Positions 7,393-13,680 are shown, numbered from the stretch's first letter. The stretch is 13,916 bases of DNA from Rhodobacteraceae bacterium UBA996 (GCA_002291955.1 DBBA01000259.1:1-13916), one strand, 5' to 3'. Made by a program: numbers and translations. The notes: generated by a model not told the origin, from the sequence alone.

Positions 7393-8538
7393 ATGTCCGC
7401 CCTGCAGGAAGTCCGTACTTTCGGCGACGCCATCCTGGGCTCGGCGCGGCGCCCCGCACGGGTCGGGCTTCTGACCCCCCACAATCCGCATGACCGGACC
7501 TCCTTCAGCGGTACGGCGCATCACGTCATGCGCGCCCTTGCCAGTCGCCCGGACATCGCCCTGACCGTGCTGGGCGGGCACCGCCCCATGCGACCGGGCG
7601 ACCGGCTTCTGCGCCGGTTCCTGTCCCCCAGACCAAGGCCGCTCGGCCCGGTCGACACGGCAGGCCTCGACCTCGTGGTGGGGCTGACGGCCACGCATCT
7701 TCTCGACGGCATGGCAGCAGGATCGCGGGTGCCCTACATCCATGTGACCGACGCGGTCCCGTCGTTCCTGCGCGACATCTACGGCTGGGACATACCGTCG
7801 GACGCGGATGAGCGTGAGGGCAGGGTGATCGCCCGATCCGTGCTTACCGTGTACTCCTCGCGCTACATGGCACGCCGGGCCGCCCGGGATTTCCCGGCCT
7901 CTGCCACCGGCCGGACCGCGGTGGTGCCCTTCGGCGTCAACTTCGACGATCTTCCGGAGGCGGTTCCCGCCAAGACGGACCTCGGGACAGTCCGGCTTCT
8001 GTGGGTCGGGACCGCCTGGGAACGCAAGGGCGGCCCGCTGGCGGTGGCGGCACTTGATGCACTGCGCGCCACCGGGGTGTCGGCGCAACTTGTGCTTGCA
8101 GGTGACGTGCCCGGCGGCGCGCTGCGCGCGCATCCGGGGGTGACCGTCGCGGGCTTTCTCGACAAGAACCGGCCCCGTGACCGCGAGCGTCTGTCCCGCC
8201 TGTTCGCGGAAGCGCACCTGTTCATCCTGCCGACCCGCGCCGATTGCACGCCCATGGTGGTGGCCGAGGCCAACGCGCACGGTACGCCCTGCCTTGTCAC
8301 CGACGTCGGCGGTGTGACCTCGCTTGTGGACGAGGGGCGCAATGGGGCAACCCTTGACCCCGCCGCGGGTCCGCGGGAATGGGCGCGCGCGATCCGCGCC
8401 CTGACCCGAGACCCCGACAAGCACGTCGGCCTGTGCCGCGCGAGCCTTGAACACGCGCGGAACCGGCTGTCCTGGGAGTCGTGGGCGCGCGATCTGTCGA
8501 CGCTGATCCACGGATGCTCGGCCAGCGCCGCCGCCTGA
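7393..8538 (+). CDS. GT4-like glycosyltransferase with D-x7-E motif
   Basis: This 381-residue protein has GT-B family features. The N-terminal half contains RVGLLTPHNPHDRTSFSGTAHHVMRAL, a small Gly/Ser-containing loop typical of this fold, and a short VTDAVPSFLRDIYGWD segment. The C-terminal half has LLWVGTAWERKGGPLAV, in which the Arg and Lys sit where GT4 enzymes bind donor phosphates. It then has TRADCTPMVVAEANAHGTPCLVTDVGG, in which D284 and E292 take the places of the usual E-x7-E pair; the Glu-to-Asp change at the first position occurs in some GT4 subfamilies. GAGAGG at 7378-7383 lies nine bases before ATG 7393 and supports that start. It leads a four-gene plus-strand group, though the next gene starts 148 bases later and may have its own promoter. 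It probably adds one sugar of the polysaccharide; the donor is unknown. Confidence 0.88.
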   Translation: MSALQEVRTFGDAILGSARRPARVGLLTPHNPHDRTSFSGTAHHVMRALASRPDIALTVLGGHRPMRPGDRLLRRFLSPRPRPLGPVDTAGLDLVVGLTATHLLDGMAAGSRVPYIHVTDAVPSFLRDIYGWDIPSDADEREGRVIARSVLTVYSSRYMARRAARDFPASATGRTAVVPFGVNFDDLPEAVPAKTDLGTVRLLWVGTAWERKGGPLAVAALDALRATGVSAQLVLAGDVPGGALRAHPGVTVAGFLDKNRPRDRERLSRLFAEAHLFILPTRADCTPMVVAEANAHGTPCLVTDVGGVTSLVDEGRNGATLDPAAGPREWARAIRALTRDPDKHVGLCRASLEHARNRLSWESWARDLSTLIHGCSASAAA

Positions 8539-8616
8539 GGCACGCCGCCGGATCGTGTCCCCAACCTGCCGTCGCCGACCGGCAGCGGACACCGGCGGCT
8601 TTCGTCACATTCAGGA

Positions 8617-8658
8617 CAACTTTCCACTGTTGAAGTCACGCGCCCGGCGCACGATACG
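8617..8658 (+). promoter_or_regulatory. Candidate promoter and CAACTTTCC motif upstream of the HQDVYLP gene
   Basis: The 148-base gap after the GT4-like gene has a locally AT-richer patch. TTGAAG at 8630-8635 and GATACG at 8653-8658 are 17 bases apart, which gives 4/6 and 3/6 matches to sigma-70 -35 and -10 boxes. CAACTTTCC at 8617-8625, just upstream, recurs as CAACTTTC near 13467 (minus strand) and 13559. The promoter is weak by sequence and is offered as a candidate only. Confidence 0.28.
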
Positions 8659-8686
8659 GAGCGCGGGAAACGTGGGGGCCCACGCG

Positions 8687-9490
8687 GTGACACCATCCAT
8701 CCAGTTCTGCTGCGCGAGCAACTCCGACGAGGTGCTGAACGCAAACCTTCTTCGCTCGCCCGCGGTTCAGGTGCCGGGAGCCCTGCATGTGGAACGCGGT
8801 GCACCGAGCGCGGCGATCGCTGCGAACCGCGGCCTTGACGCGACAAGTGCGGACGTTATCGTGTTCCTGCATCAGGACGTGTACCTGCCGCCAGGCTGGG
8901 ACCTCATCCTGCGCGCGCGGATTGCCGAGGTGGCGGCGGCCGATCCGGACTGGGCGCTTCTGGGCGCAAGCGGCGTCGCGGTCGGCGGACGCGTTTCGGG
9001 CCCGGTCTGGACCTCGTCGCTCGGCTCCGTCGTGGGTTTCGTGCCGCTGCACCCTGTCCCGGCACAAAGCTTCGACGAGATGCTGATCGTCCTGCGCCGG
9101 GCATCGGGTCTGCGCTTCGACCCTGGCCAGCCCGGCTGGCACATCTATGGTGCCGACATCGTCACCCAGGCCCGCGCGGCGGGCAAGGGGGCGTATCTGG
9201 TAAGCCTACCCTGCATCCACAATGACAAGTTCCACGGCGTCCTGGGGGCGGACTTCGACGAATGCTACGCCTGGTTCCGGCAGAAATGGGCCAGCATGCT
9301 GCCGGTGCACACGAACGTGGCCCGGATCCGGCGATCACCGATCCACCGGTGGCGCGAACGGCGGCGCTACAATCAGTCGATCGACCTCCGTCGGCCATGG
9401 GCGGTCGATCCCAACCGTTCGCCGCTCGACTACGCCCGGCTCTGCGGCTGGAGCGACCTGACCCCGGCCGCCGCCGCCGAGACGACGTGA
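8687..9490 (+). CDS. GT-A-like putative glycosyltransferase with HQDVYLP motif
   Basis: This 267-residue protein resembles a GT2-like group of cytoplasmic glycosyltransferases. The recognisable parts are IQFCCASNSDEVLNANLL near the start, VIVFLHQDVYLPPGWD (H62, Q63, D64) in the place of the family 2 DXD strand, GASGVAVGGRVSG after it, and GADIVTQARAAGKGAYLV with IHNDKFHG near the C-terminal third, which looks like the acceptor or catalytic base region. GTG 8687 is preferred: the frame stays open to GTG 8555, but the 44 additional residues are Arg-rich and would start in a region with promoter-like features. It is followed 64 bases later by the RgpF-like gene. Pairing with an RgpF-like gene suggests both act on the same glycan, possibly in rhamnan-like backbone synthesis. 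The donor and the reaction remain unassigned; a non-transferase nucleotide-sugar-binding role cannot be excluded. Confidence 0.75.
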   Translation: MTPSIQFCCASNSDEVLNANLLRSPAVQVPGALHVERGAPSAAIAANRGLDATSADVIVFLHQDVYLPPGWDLILRARIAEVAAADPDWALLGASGVAVGGRVSGPVWTSSLGSVVGFVPLHPVPAQSFDEMLIVLRRASGLRFDPGQPGWHIYGADIVTQARAAGKGAYLVSLPCIHNDKFHGVLGADFDECYAWFRQKWASMLPVHTNVARIRRSPIHRWRERRRYNQSIDLRRPWAVDPNRSPLDYARLCGWSDLTPAAAAETT

Positions 9491-9554
9491 ACCGCCGCGC
9501 TGATCCTTCCTGTTCGGCGTGTCCGGCCGGGCAGGACCCGCACGGATAGGTCCG

Positions 9555-10760
9555 GTGTCGCCGAAACGCTCCCTTGCACAGCGGCTCCGCGATGCTGCGA
9601 CGTGGCGGTTCCAGGCATCCGTGGCGTGGCTGTGCGACCATGCCGGAAACCTGCATCACAGGCTGATCGGGTACCGGCGCCTCCATGTGACGCCGGGAAC
9701 GGCGCCATCCGGCGACCGCGTGGCGATCTATCTCCTGTTCCCCACGGACGGCCTGCGCGACAGCCACCTGATGGCCATCGACGCGCTGCGCCGAAGCGGC
9801 TGCGCGGTTCTGGCGGTCTCGAACCTGCCGCTCGCGGACGGCGATCTGGCGCGCCTTGCCGGCCTTTGTCGGGCGGTGATGGTGCGGCCGAACGTGGGCT
9901 ACGACTTCGGCGCCTATCTTGATGCCATCCGATGGCTCGACGACGACCTTCCGCACCTCCGGCAGCTCGTGCTGATGAACGACTCCGTCTGGTATCCCGT
10001 GCCGGGAACCCCCGATTGGGTTGCCGCCGCGCAGGCTCTGGGGGCCGACGTGGTCGGGTCAGTGTGGAACTACGGCGTCGCTCAACCCGACCTGGCCGAC
10101 TGGCGATCGTATCGCTGGCAGCTCGATCCCCGTCGGCCCGGTTTCCATTACTGCTCGTTCGCGCTGTCTCTCGGCCCGAATGCCCTGCGCTCTGCCGCCT
10201 TCCGGCGGTTCTGGCGCAGGCTCGTCCTGACGGACGACAAGATCAGGACCGTCCGGCGCGGCGAGGTCGGCCTGAGCCGCGCCCTGCTGGGGGCCGGTCT
10301 GTCCCATGCCTGTACCCTTGACCTGACGGACTTCGAACGCGAACTCGGCGCCATGTCCGGGTCGGCGCTACGGCAGTTCGTTGCGGACCTTGTCGTGCCA
10401 CAGGACCCGCGTCTCGAGGCGCTCCGCGCGCAGGTTCTGGCCGACACGGCAGCACGTCCCGAGATGCCGGGCGGGTCGTCCGGCGACGGTCACGACTCCC
10501 TGCGCCGGTTCGCGCTGGCTGCCGTGGCGGCGGTTGGCCCGGCCTATGCGATGCCCGGGCACCTGATCTCCGCGCATGGCTATCCCTTCCTGAAGAAGTC
10601 GCCGCTGCGCCTTGCACCCTCGGGCGCTGCCACGACACTGGCGCTTGCCTCTCGGCTGACCGGACCGGGCGCGGAAACGATTGCGGCCGAGGCGCGCGCA
10701 CTTGCAACCCCGCGCAGGGGCGCCGAAGCTGGCGCCGGTCACGCGAGGGGAGACAGGTGA
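9555..10760 (+). CDS. RgpF-like rhamnan synthesis protein
   Basis: This 401-residue protein matches the RgpF family, known from streptococcal rhamnose-glucose polysaccharide and O-antigen synthesis, by eye. The key segment is VAIYLLFPTDGLRDSHLMAIDALRRSG, then VLAVSNLPL, RPNVGYDFGAYLDAI (113-121 holds NVGYDFGAY) and LMNDSVWYPV (140 onward), then VVGSVWNYG and HYCSFALSLG. The family is thought to act as a rhamnosyltransferase or glycan-modifying enzyme. GTG 9555 was chosen over GTG 9519 because GGATAGG at 9544-9550 lies just upstream and the extra 12 residues are not family-like. The C-terminal 100 residues are Ala-, Arg- and Gly-rich and have no obvious domain; HDSLRRFALAAVAAVGPAYAMPGHLI might be a weak hydrophobic segment. 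The stop overlaps the next ATG by one base (TGATG), so the next protein is probably made in step with it. Whether the polymer has rhamnose is not shown by the sequence. Confidence 0.82.
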   Translation: MSPKRSLAQRLRDAATWRFQASVAWLCDHAGNLHHRLIGYRRLHVTPGTAPSGDRVAIYLLFPTDGLRDSHLMAIDALRRSGCAVLAVSNLPLADGDLARLAGLCRAVMVRPNVGYDFGAYLDAIRWLDDDLPHLRQLVLMNDSVWYPVPGTPDWVAAAQALGADVVGSVWNYGVAQPDLADWRSYRWQLDPRRPGFHYCSFALSLGPNALRSAAFRRFWRRLVLTDDKIRTVRRGEVGLSRALLGAGLSHACTLDLTDFERELGAMSGSALRQFVADLVVPQDPRLEALRAQVLADTAARPEMPGGSSGDGHDSLRRFALAAVAAVGPAYAMPGHLISAHGYPFLKKSPLRLAPSGAATTLALASRLTGPGAETIAAEARALATPRRGAEAGAGHARGDR

Positions 10761-11185
10761 TGCGACAGACGCGGCGACAGGTGGTCCTTGCCGCATGCGC
10801 CCTTGCTGTGCCCGCGTGGTGCGGGGTGAACCTGCGCCGGGCGGCCGCTGCGACATCCGGGCCCGGCGTTGCGTGCCTTACCCCGGAAGGTCTGCTGTCC
10901 GACCTGCGCGCCCTGTGCGGGCAACTGGATCACGCAACCTCTGTGGCCTTTCACGACCTTCGGATGCGCACCGGGGATGACGGCACGGTGACCGTGGACC
11001 TCGGGCTGCACCTCGTCTGGTCGCCGGGCGAGCGCCGGGTCCCCTACAGCGGGACCGCACCGGATGCGCAGCGCGCCCTGGCGGTCCTGCGCGACCGGAT
11101 CACGGCCGACCTGATCGACCTGCACCGGCCGACCCTGCGCATGCCGGCGCGCTCAGGCCAGCAGGTGCACCTCGCCCGGACCTGA
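10760..11185 (+). CDS. Small exported protein with Tat-type signal, function unknown
   Basis: I do not recognise this 141-residue protein. The N-terminus MRQTRRQVVLAACALAVPAW has a twin-arginine pattern (T4 R5 R6 Q7 V8 V9 L10) followed by a hydrophobic stretch and an Ala-rich candidate cleavage site near residues 28-31, so it is probably exported folded by the Tat system. The only cysteine near the signal is preceded by Trp, so it is not a lipobox. The mature part has LTPEGLLSDLRALCGQLDHATSV, then alternating beta-like stretches (TVTVDLGLHLVWSPGERRVPY), and a helix-like end. ATG 10760 is supported by GGGGAG at 10747-10752, seven bases upstream, and overlaps the RgpF-like stop by one base; GTG 10757 is the alternative. 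Coupling suggests a periplasmic role in glycan assembly or surface attachment, which is inference. Its last 33 bases overlap the end of the convergent phosphopantetheinyl transferase gene. Confidence 0.72.
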   Translation: MRQTRRQVVLAACALAVPAWCGVNLRRAAAATSGPGVACLTPEGLLSDLRALCGQLDHATSVAFHDLRMRTGDDGTVTVDLGLHLVWSPGERRVPYSGTAPDAQRALAVLRDRITADLIDLHRPTLRMPARSGQQVHLART

Positions 11186-11851
11186 CGCAACGGCCACGGC
11201 CGCGTTGGGCAAAAGGTCATCGACCAGTGTCAGGTCGGCTGCCGGGGCTTGCGGCAGGGCATAGTGCGCGTGCCCCGTCGTGCCGAACGACACCGCGATG
11301 TCGAGCAGTGGCAGCGTCAGCCCTTCGCCCGTCAGTTTCATCCGCGCCTCCTTTGCAGTCCAGAAGCGCAGGAAGGTCGCCCTTGGATCCGGGGCATCGG
11401 CAACCGCCGTCGCCTCGGCGGGCCGGCAAGCGACCGCAACAAGGTCCGCGAATTCTGTCGCCCTCTGCGGCAGGCGCGCGGCCTCCTCGATGTCCACACC
11501 AACCGCCCGCGTCTCGGACAGGACGATGGCTGCGAGGTCGCGCGCGCGCGAACAGCTGAAGAAGGGCCCCGGACCCGCAACATATGGTTTCCCCCGTGCC
11601 GTCGCAGCAAGACGGATGTCGTGCGGCCTGATTCCCTGCTGCGCGGCAAGAACGGCCCGCAGGAAGGTCCGGCACCGCGCCACGCGGGAACGGTCGTCGG
11701 GGTTGCGCAGGTCCGAGACGCGCCGCTTCTCCTCTGCCGAGAGCGACCGGGCGATCATGTCCCCGGTGATCGGCGACGCATGCCCGATCCGGCAGATGAA
11801 CAGCGCCGCATGTCCGAGACGTGCAAAGGGAACGGACCAGTCCTGAGCCAT
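11153..11851 (-). CDS. 4'-phosphopantetheinyl transferase (Sfp-type)
   Basis: This 232-residue protein moves the phosphopantetheine arm of CoA to a serine on a carrier protein. The motifs are ordered as in the Sfp/EntD group: ATARGKPY (GKPY at 87-90), FFSCSRARDLAAIVLS (98-112), GVDIEEAARLP with D120 and E122, and FLRFWTAKEARMKLTGEG with W164, K167, E168 and K172. D120, E122 and E168 match the metal ligands known from Sfp. The position of the usual His in FN-x-SH is Arg102 here (FSCSR), so CoA binding may be altered, or this is a variant group. No carrier protein, NRPS or PKS gene is visible in the window, so the target is unknown; it may be the cell's general Sfp-type enzyme. ATG 11851 has no strong Shine-Dalgarno. 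It lies 92 bases downstream of the GT gene on the same strand and may be co-transcribed with it. The end overlaps the Tat-signal gene by 33 bases. Confidence 0.9.
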   Translation of the reverse strand: MAQDWSVPFARLGHAALFICRIGHASPITGDMIARSLSAEEKRRVSDLRNPDDRSRVARCRTFLRAVLAAQQGIRPHDIRLAATARGKPYVAGPGPFFSCSRARDLAAIVLSETRAVGVDIEEAARLPQRATEFADLVAVACRPAEATAVADAPDPRATFLRFWTAKEARMKLTGEGLTLPLLDIAVSFGTTGHAHYALPQAPAADLTLVDDLLPNAAVAVASGPGEVHLLA

Positions 11852-11943
11852 TGCAGCGGGACGCTAGCGGAACGGTCAAGCCGGGGCCAGAGGATCCCTC
11901 CGCCCCGCCAGGGCATCGCGCCGCCTTGCGCGAGGAGTCCTCG
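11852..11943 (-). other. Spacer with short perfect dyad after the GT-B gene
   Basis: This 92-base gap separates the minus-strand GT-B gene from the phosphopantetheinyl transferase gene. Right after the GT stop there is a 13-base dyad, CGAGGA-G-TCCTCG at 11931-11943. With one central base it cannot form a standard hairpin without opening inner pairs, and no T-run follows, so a terminator is not supported. No promoter is evident. Confidence 0.3.
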
Positions 11944-13254
11944 TCAGGCGGCGGCGCGGGCTGGTTCGCGCCGGGGCTCCTCGCACAGACCCGTCTCGGC
12001 GACGTCGAGTGCCGGGCGCTCGGGCCCCGGCGCGGGATGCCGCGGCGACCCGACTGTTGCTGCGCCTGATCCCGCCCCCGACCGCGATGCCGCATCTACC
12101 GGGCGGTCTGCCAGCAACTGCCGAAGCGCCGCATCGACCCGGGTCGCGACCTGTTCCGGCGCGAACACGTCACGAAGCCTTGCGTGCCCGCGGTCCGCCA
12201 TCTCCTGTCGGAGACCGGGGGACGCAAGCAGGCGGCAGACCGCGTCGGCGCAGGTCTCGGCGTCGTTGGACAGCACGGCACTTCCGGGGTCGAGCACGAG
12301 CGAGTGATCGACCGCGTCACCGGCGACCACGGGAACGCCCCGGTCCAGATAGGCAAGGATCTTGCCAAAGGACTTGCCGCGGCTGAACGGATTGTCGAGG
12401 CACACCGGTGACAGGCCGACGGCCACATCCTCCAGCGAGTCGAGGAATCGCCCGTAGCCAAGGCGTTCGCGCCATTCGACCGCAATCCCGGCGGACTCGA
12501 ACGGCGCAAGAAGCGTGGTCGGCTCGCCCGGCCGCCGGTCATAGAGCCGCAGCCGCACATCGGGGTGGCGGCGGCGGACGCGGCGCATGACCTCCAGGAC
12601 AAAGTCGCGCTCGCGGGTGTAGGTCGCTGGCGCGGTCTGTGCCCAGGCCACAACAGGTCCGCGCGCGGCATGCTCCCGGTACGGGGTCGCCGAAACCGGC
12701 GTTCCGGTCCAGACGACCTTGGCGCGCGCGCCGTGCGCGCGGCACCAGTCCGCGACATAGCGGCTGCCCGCCAGGACAAGATCAACCGCGGCCATCGCGT
12801 CCCGGACAGGCCCTGCAAGATGATCGAGATGAAAGTCGGCGTCGTCCATGTCATAGGCGATCCGCAGGCCCGGGTAGAGCGCCGGCCGGTTCAGCGGATG
12901 CCGTGCGCCCTGCATGACCACAAGGTCGGGTCCGAGCGCGTTCAGGATGCGATGGCGGTCCTTCAGTCCCAGCCGCCACGGAACGACGACGGTCTGCCAG
13001 CCCAGACGCCGCAGCGCCGAAGCCACCATGTAGATCCGCAGCAGCGACGACATCTCGCGCCCGCGCGACGGCAGGAAGACCGCGCACGGCGCCGCCCCGC
13101 GAGCCCCCGCCCCGGCAAGGACCGAAAGCACCGTCACACGATGCAGGGCTGCGCGCAGCCCCGCACGCAGGGTCGGCCACAGCGTGCCGTGAAGACGGCG
13201 GTCACCGTCAGGGCGGCTCTTGGCAGACGCGGCGGCTTCGACCATGTCGGACAT
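11944..13254 (-). CDS. GT-B glycosyltransferase (family 4/1-like) with long low-complexity tail
   Basis: This 436-residue protein has a GT-B layout. The N-terminal half has FLPSRGREMSSLLRIYMVASALRRLGWQTVVV, a P-S-R-G loop, and DMDDADF (135-141), a segment seen in several GT4-related families. The C-terminal half has VVAWAQTAP (201-209), RLRLYDRRPGE, VAVGLSPVCLDNPFSRGKSFGKILAYLDRGVPVVAGDAVD (about 277-316), the region that usually holds the donor-binding Gly/Lys/Glu residues, and a helical C-terminal stretch. No E-x7-E motif is present, so it is not a classic GT4. After residue 383 there are about 53 residues rich in Ala, Pro, Gly, Arg and Ser with no obvious domain; a shorter natural C-terminus or a flexible tail is possible. 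ATG 13254 is preceded by AGGATGAAGG, which supports the start; M4 is the alternative. Divergent from the gene at 13724, it presumably has its promoter in 13255-13723. Confidence 0.82.
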   Translation of the reverse strand: MSDMVEAAASAKSRPDGDRRLHGTLWPTLRAGLRAALHRVTVLSVLAGAGARGAAPCAVFLPSRGREMSSLLRIYMVASALRRLGWQTVVVPWRLGLKDRHRILNALGPDLVVMQGARHPLNRPALYPGLRIAYDMDDADFHLDHLAGPVRDAMAAVDLVLAGSRYVADWCRAHGARAKVVWTGTPVSATPYREHAARGPVVAWAQTAPATYTRERDFVLEVMRRVRRRHPDVRLRLYDRRPGEPTTLLAPFESAGIAVEWRERLGYGRFLDSLEDVAVGLSPVCLDNPFSRGKSFGKILAYLDRGVPVVAGDAVDHSLVLDPGSAVLSNDAETCADAVCRLLASPGLRQEMADRGHARLRDVFAPEQVATRVDAALRQLLADRPVDAASRSGAGSGAATVGSPRHPAPGPERPALDVAETGLCEEPRREPARAAA

Positions 13255-13462
13255 CCTTCATCCTGGATCGCGCGCCACCACCATGACTGGGGAAGTGTTT
13301 CCAAAGCCTTAACCACGTCTGGCGCCGCGCCCGGCCGGTGGGGCCCGAATCGGTCCGGCCGATCTCCGCGCGACCGACTGGTCCTGCGGACTGGCTTGCG
13401 CGGAAACGGTCGGCCCATCGGCGGGCATCCCCCGCCGGACGCGCAGGAATCTGCCGACACTG

Positions 13463-13487
13463 TCCTGGGAAAGTTGCCAATCCAGGA
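13463..13487. promoter_or_regulatory. Inverted repeat TCCTGG/CCAGGA enclosing GGAAAGTTG
   Basis: TCCTGG at 13463-13468 and CCAGGA at 13482-13487 are a perfect 6-bp inverted repeat with a 13-base spacer that contains most of GGAAAGTTG (13468-13476). The reverse complement CAACTTTCC occurs at 8617-8625, upstream of another gene of the locus. This may be a protein-binding site, but two copies alone are weak evidence. Confidence 0.3.
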
Positions 13488-13529
13488 TTTCCGGCCCTAC
13501 TCAGGGCGCGGTCACGAAAAATGTCTGGA

Positions 13530-13573
13530 TTGTGTCGTCTGCGAGCCCGGAAGTTTACCAACTTTCGACACAA
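13530..13573. repeat. Nested inverted repeats TTGTGTCG/CGACACAA and AAGTT/AACTT
   Basis: TTGTGTCG (13530-13537) and CGACACAA (13566-13573) form a perfect 8-bp inverted repeat around a 28-base interior. Inside lies a second perfect dyad, AAGTT (13551-13555) and AACTT (13560-13564) with loop TACC. Together they could fold as a stem with an inner hairpin, or bind a dimeric regulator in two registers. It lies about 150 bases upstream of the ATG at 13724. Confidence 0.5.
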
Positions 13574-13603
13574 ACCGGCGATCTAGTGACGATGTGATGT
13601 TCT

Positions 13604-13638
13604 TGGTTACCTGTTTCCGTCTGCTGCACACGTAACCA
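13604..13638. repeat. Inverted repeat TGGTTAC/GTAACCA
   Basis: TGGTTAC at 13604-13610 and GTAACCA at 13632-13638 are perfect 7-base arms with a 21-base spacer, so the centres are 28 bases apart. Half-sites nearly three helical turns apart fit a dimeric regulator better than an RNA hairpin. This is inference. Confidence 0.4.
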
Positions 13639-13640
13639 GG

Positions 13641-13655
13641 ATCCTTTGCAAGGAT
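13641..13655. repeat. Dyad ATCCTT-TGC-AAGGAT
   Basis: ATCCTT (13641-13646) and AAGGAT (13650-13655) are perfect 6-base arms around TGC. The tight spacing resembles a compact operator for a dimeric regulator. It is 69 bases upstream of the ATG at 13724. Confidence 0.45.
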
Positions 13656-13660
13656 GTTGA

Positions 13661-13680
13661 TCGGCAAGTCATCTTGCCGA
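13661..13680. repeat. Hairpin with 8-bp stem and 4-base loop near the leader of the 13724 gene
   Basis: TCGGCAAG (13661-13668) and CTTGCCGA (13673-13680) form a perfect 8-bp stem with loop TCAT. If transcribed it would be a stable 5'-leader hairpin 43 bases ahead of the ATG at 13724. No T-run follows (AACCCAATCC), so it is not a standard intrinsic terminator. As DNA it could be an operator. Confidence 0.55.

Noticed and set aside
8555..8686. Upstream extension of the HQDVYLP gene to GTG 8555
   Set aside because: The extra 44 residues are Arg-rich, lack a Shine-Dalgarno and cover promoter-like sequence; the family-like part begins after GTG 8687.
10760..10840. Lipoprotein signal on the small exported protein
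   Set aside because: The cysteine follows P-A-W, which does not fit a lipobox; the twin-arginine pattern is a better match.
11249..12307. 352-codon open frame on the plus strand
   Set aside because: It spans the end of one minus-strand gene, a spacer and most of another, and its product is compositionally odd. Both minus-strand genes have recognisable motifs.
13661..13680. Intrinsic terminator
   Set aside because: The stem is good, but no run of T follows it on either strand.
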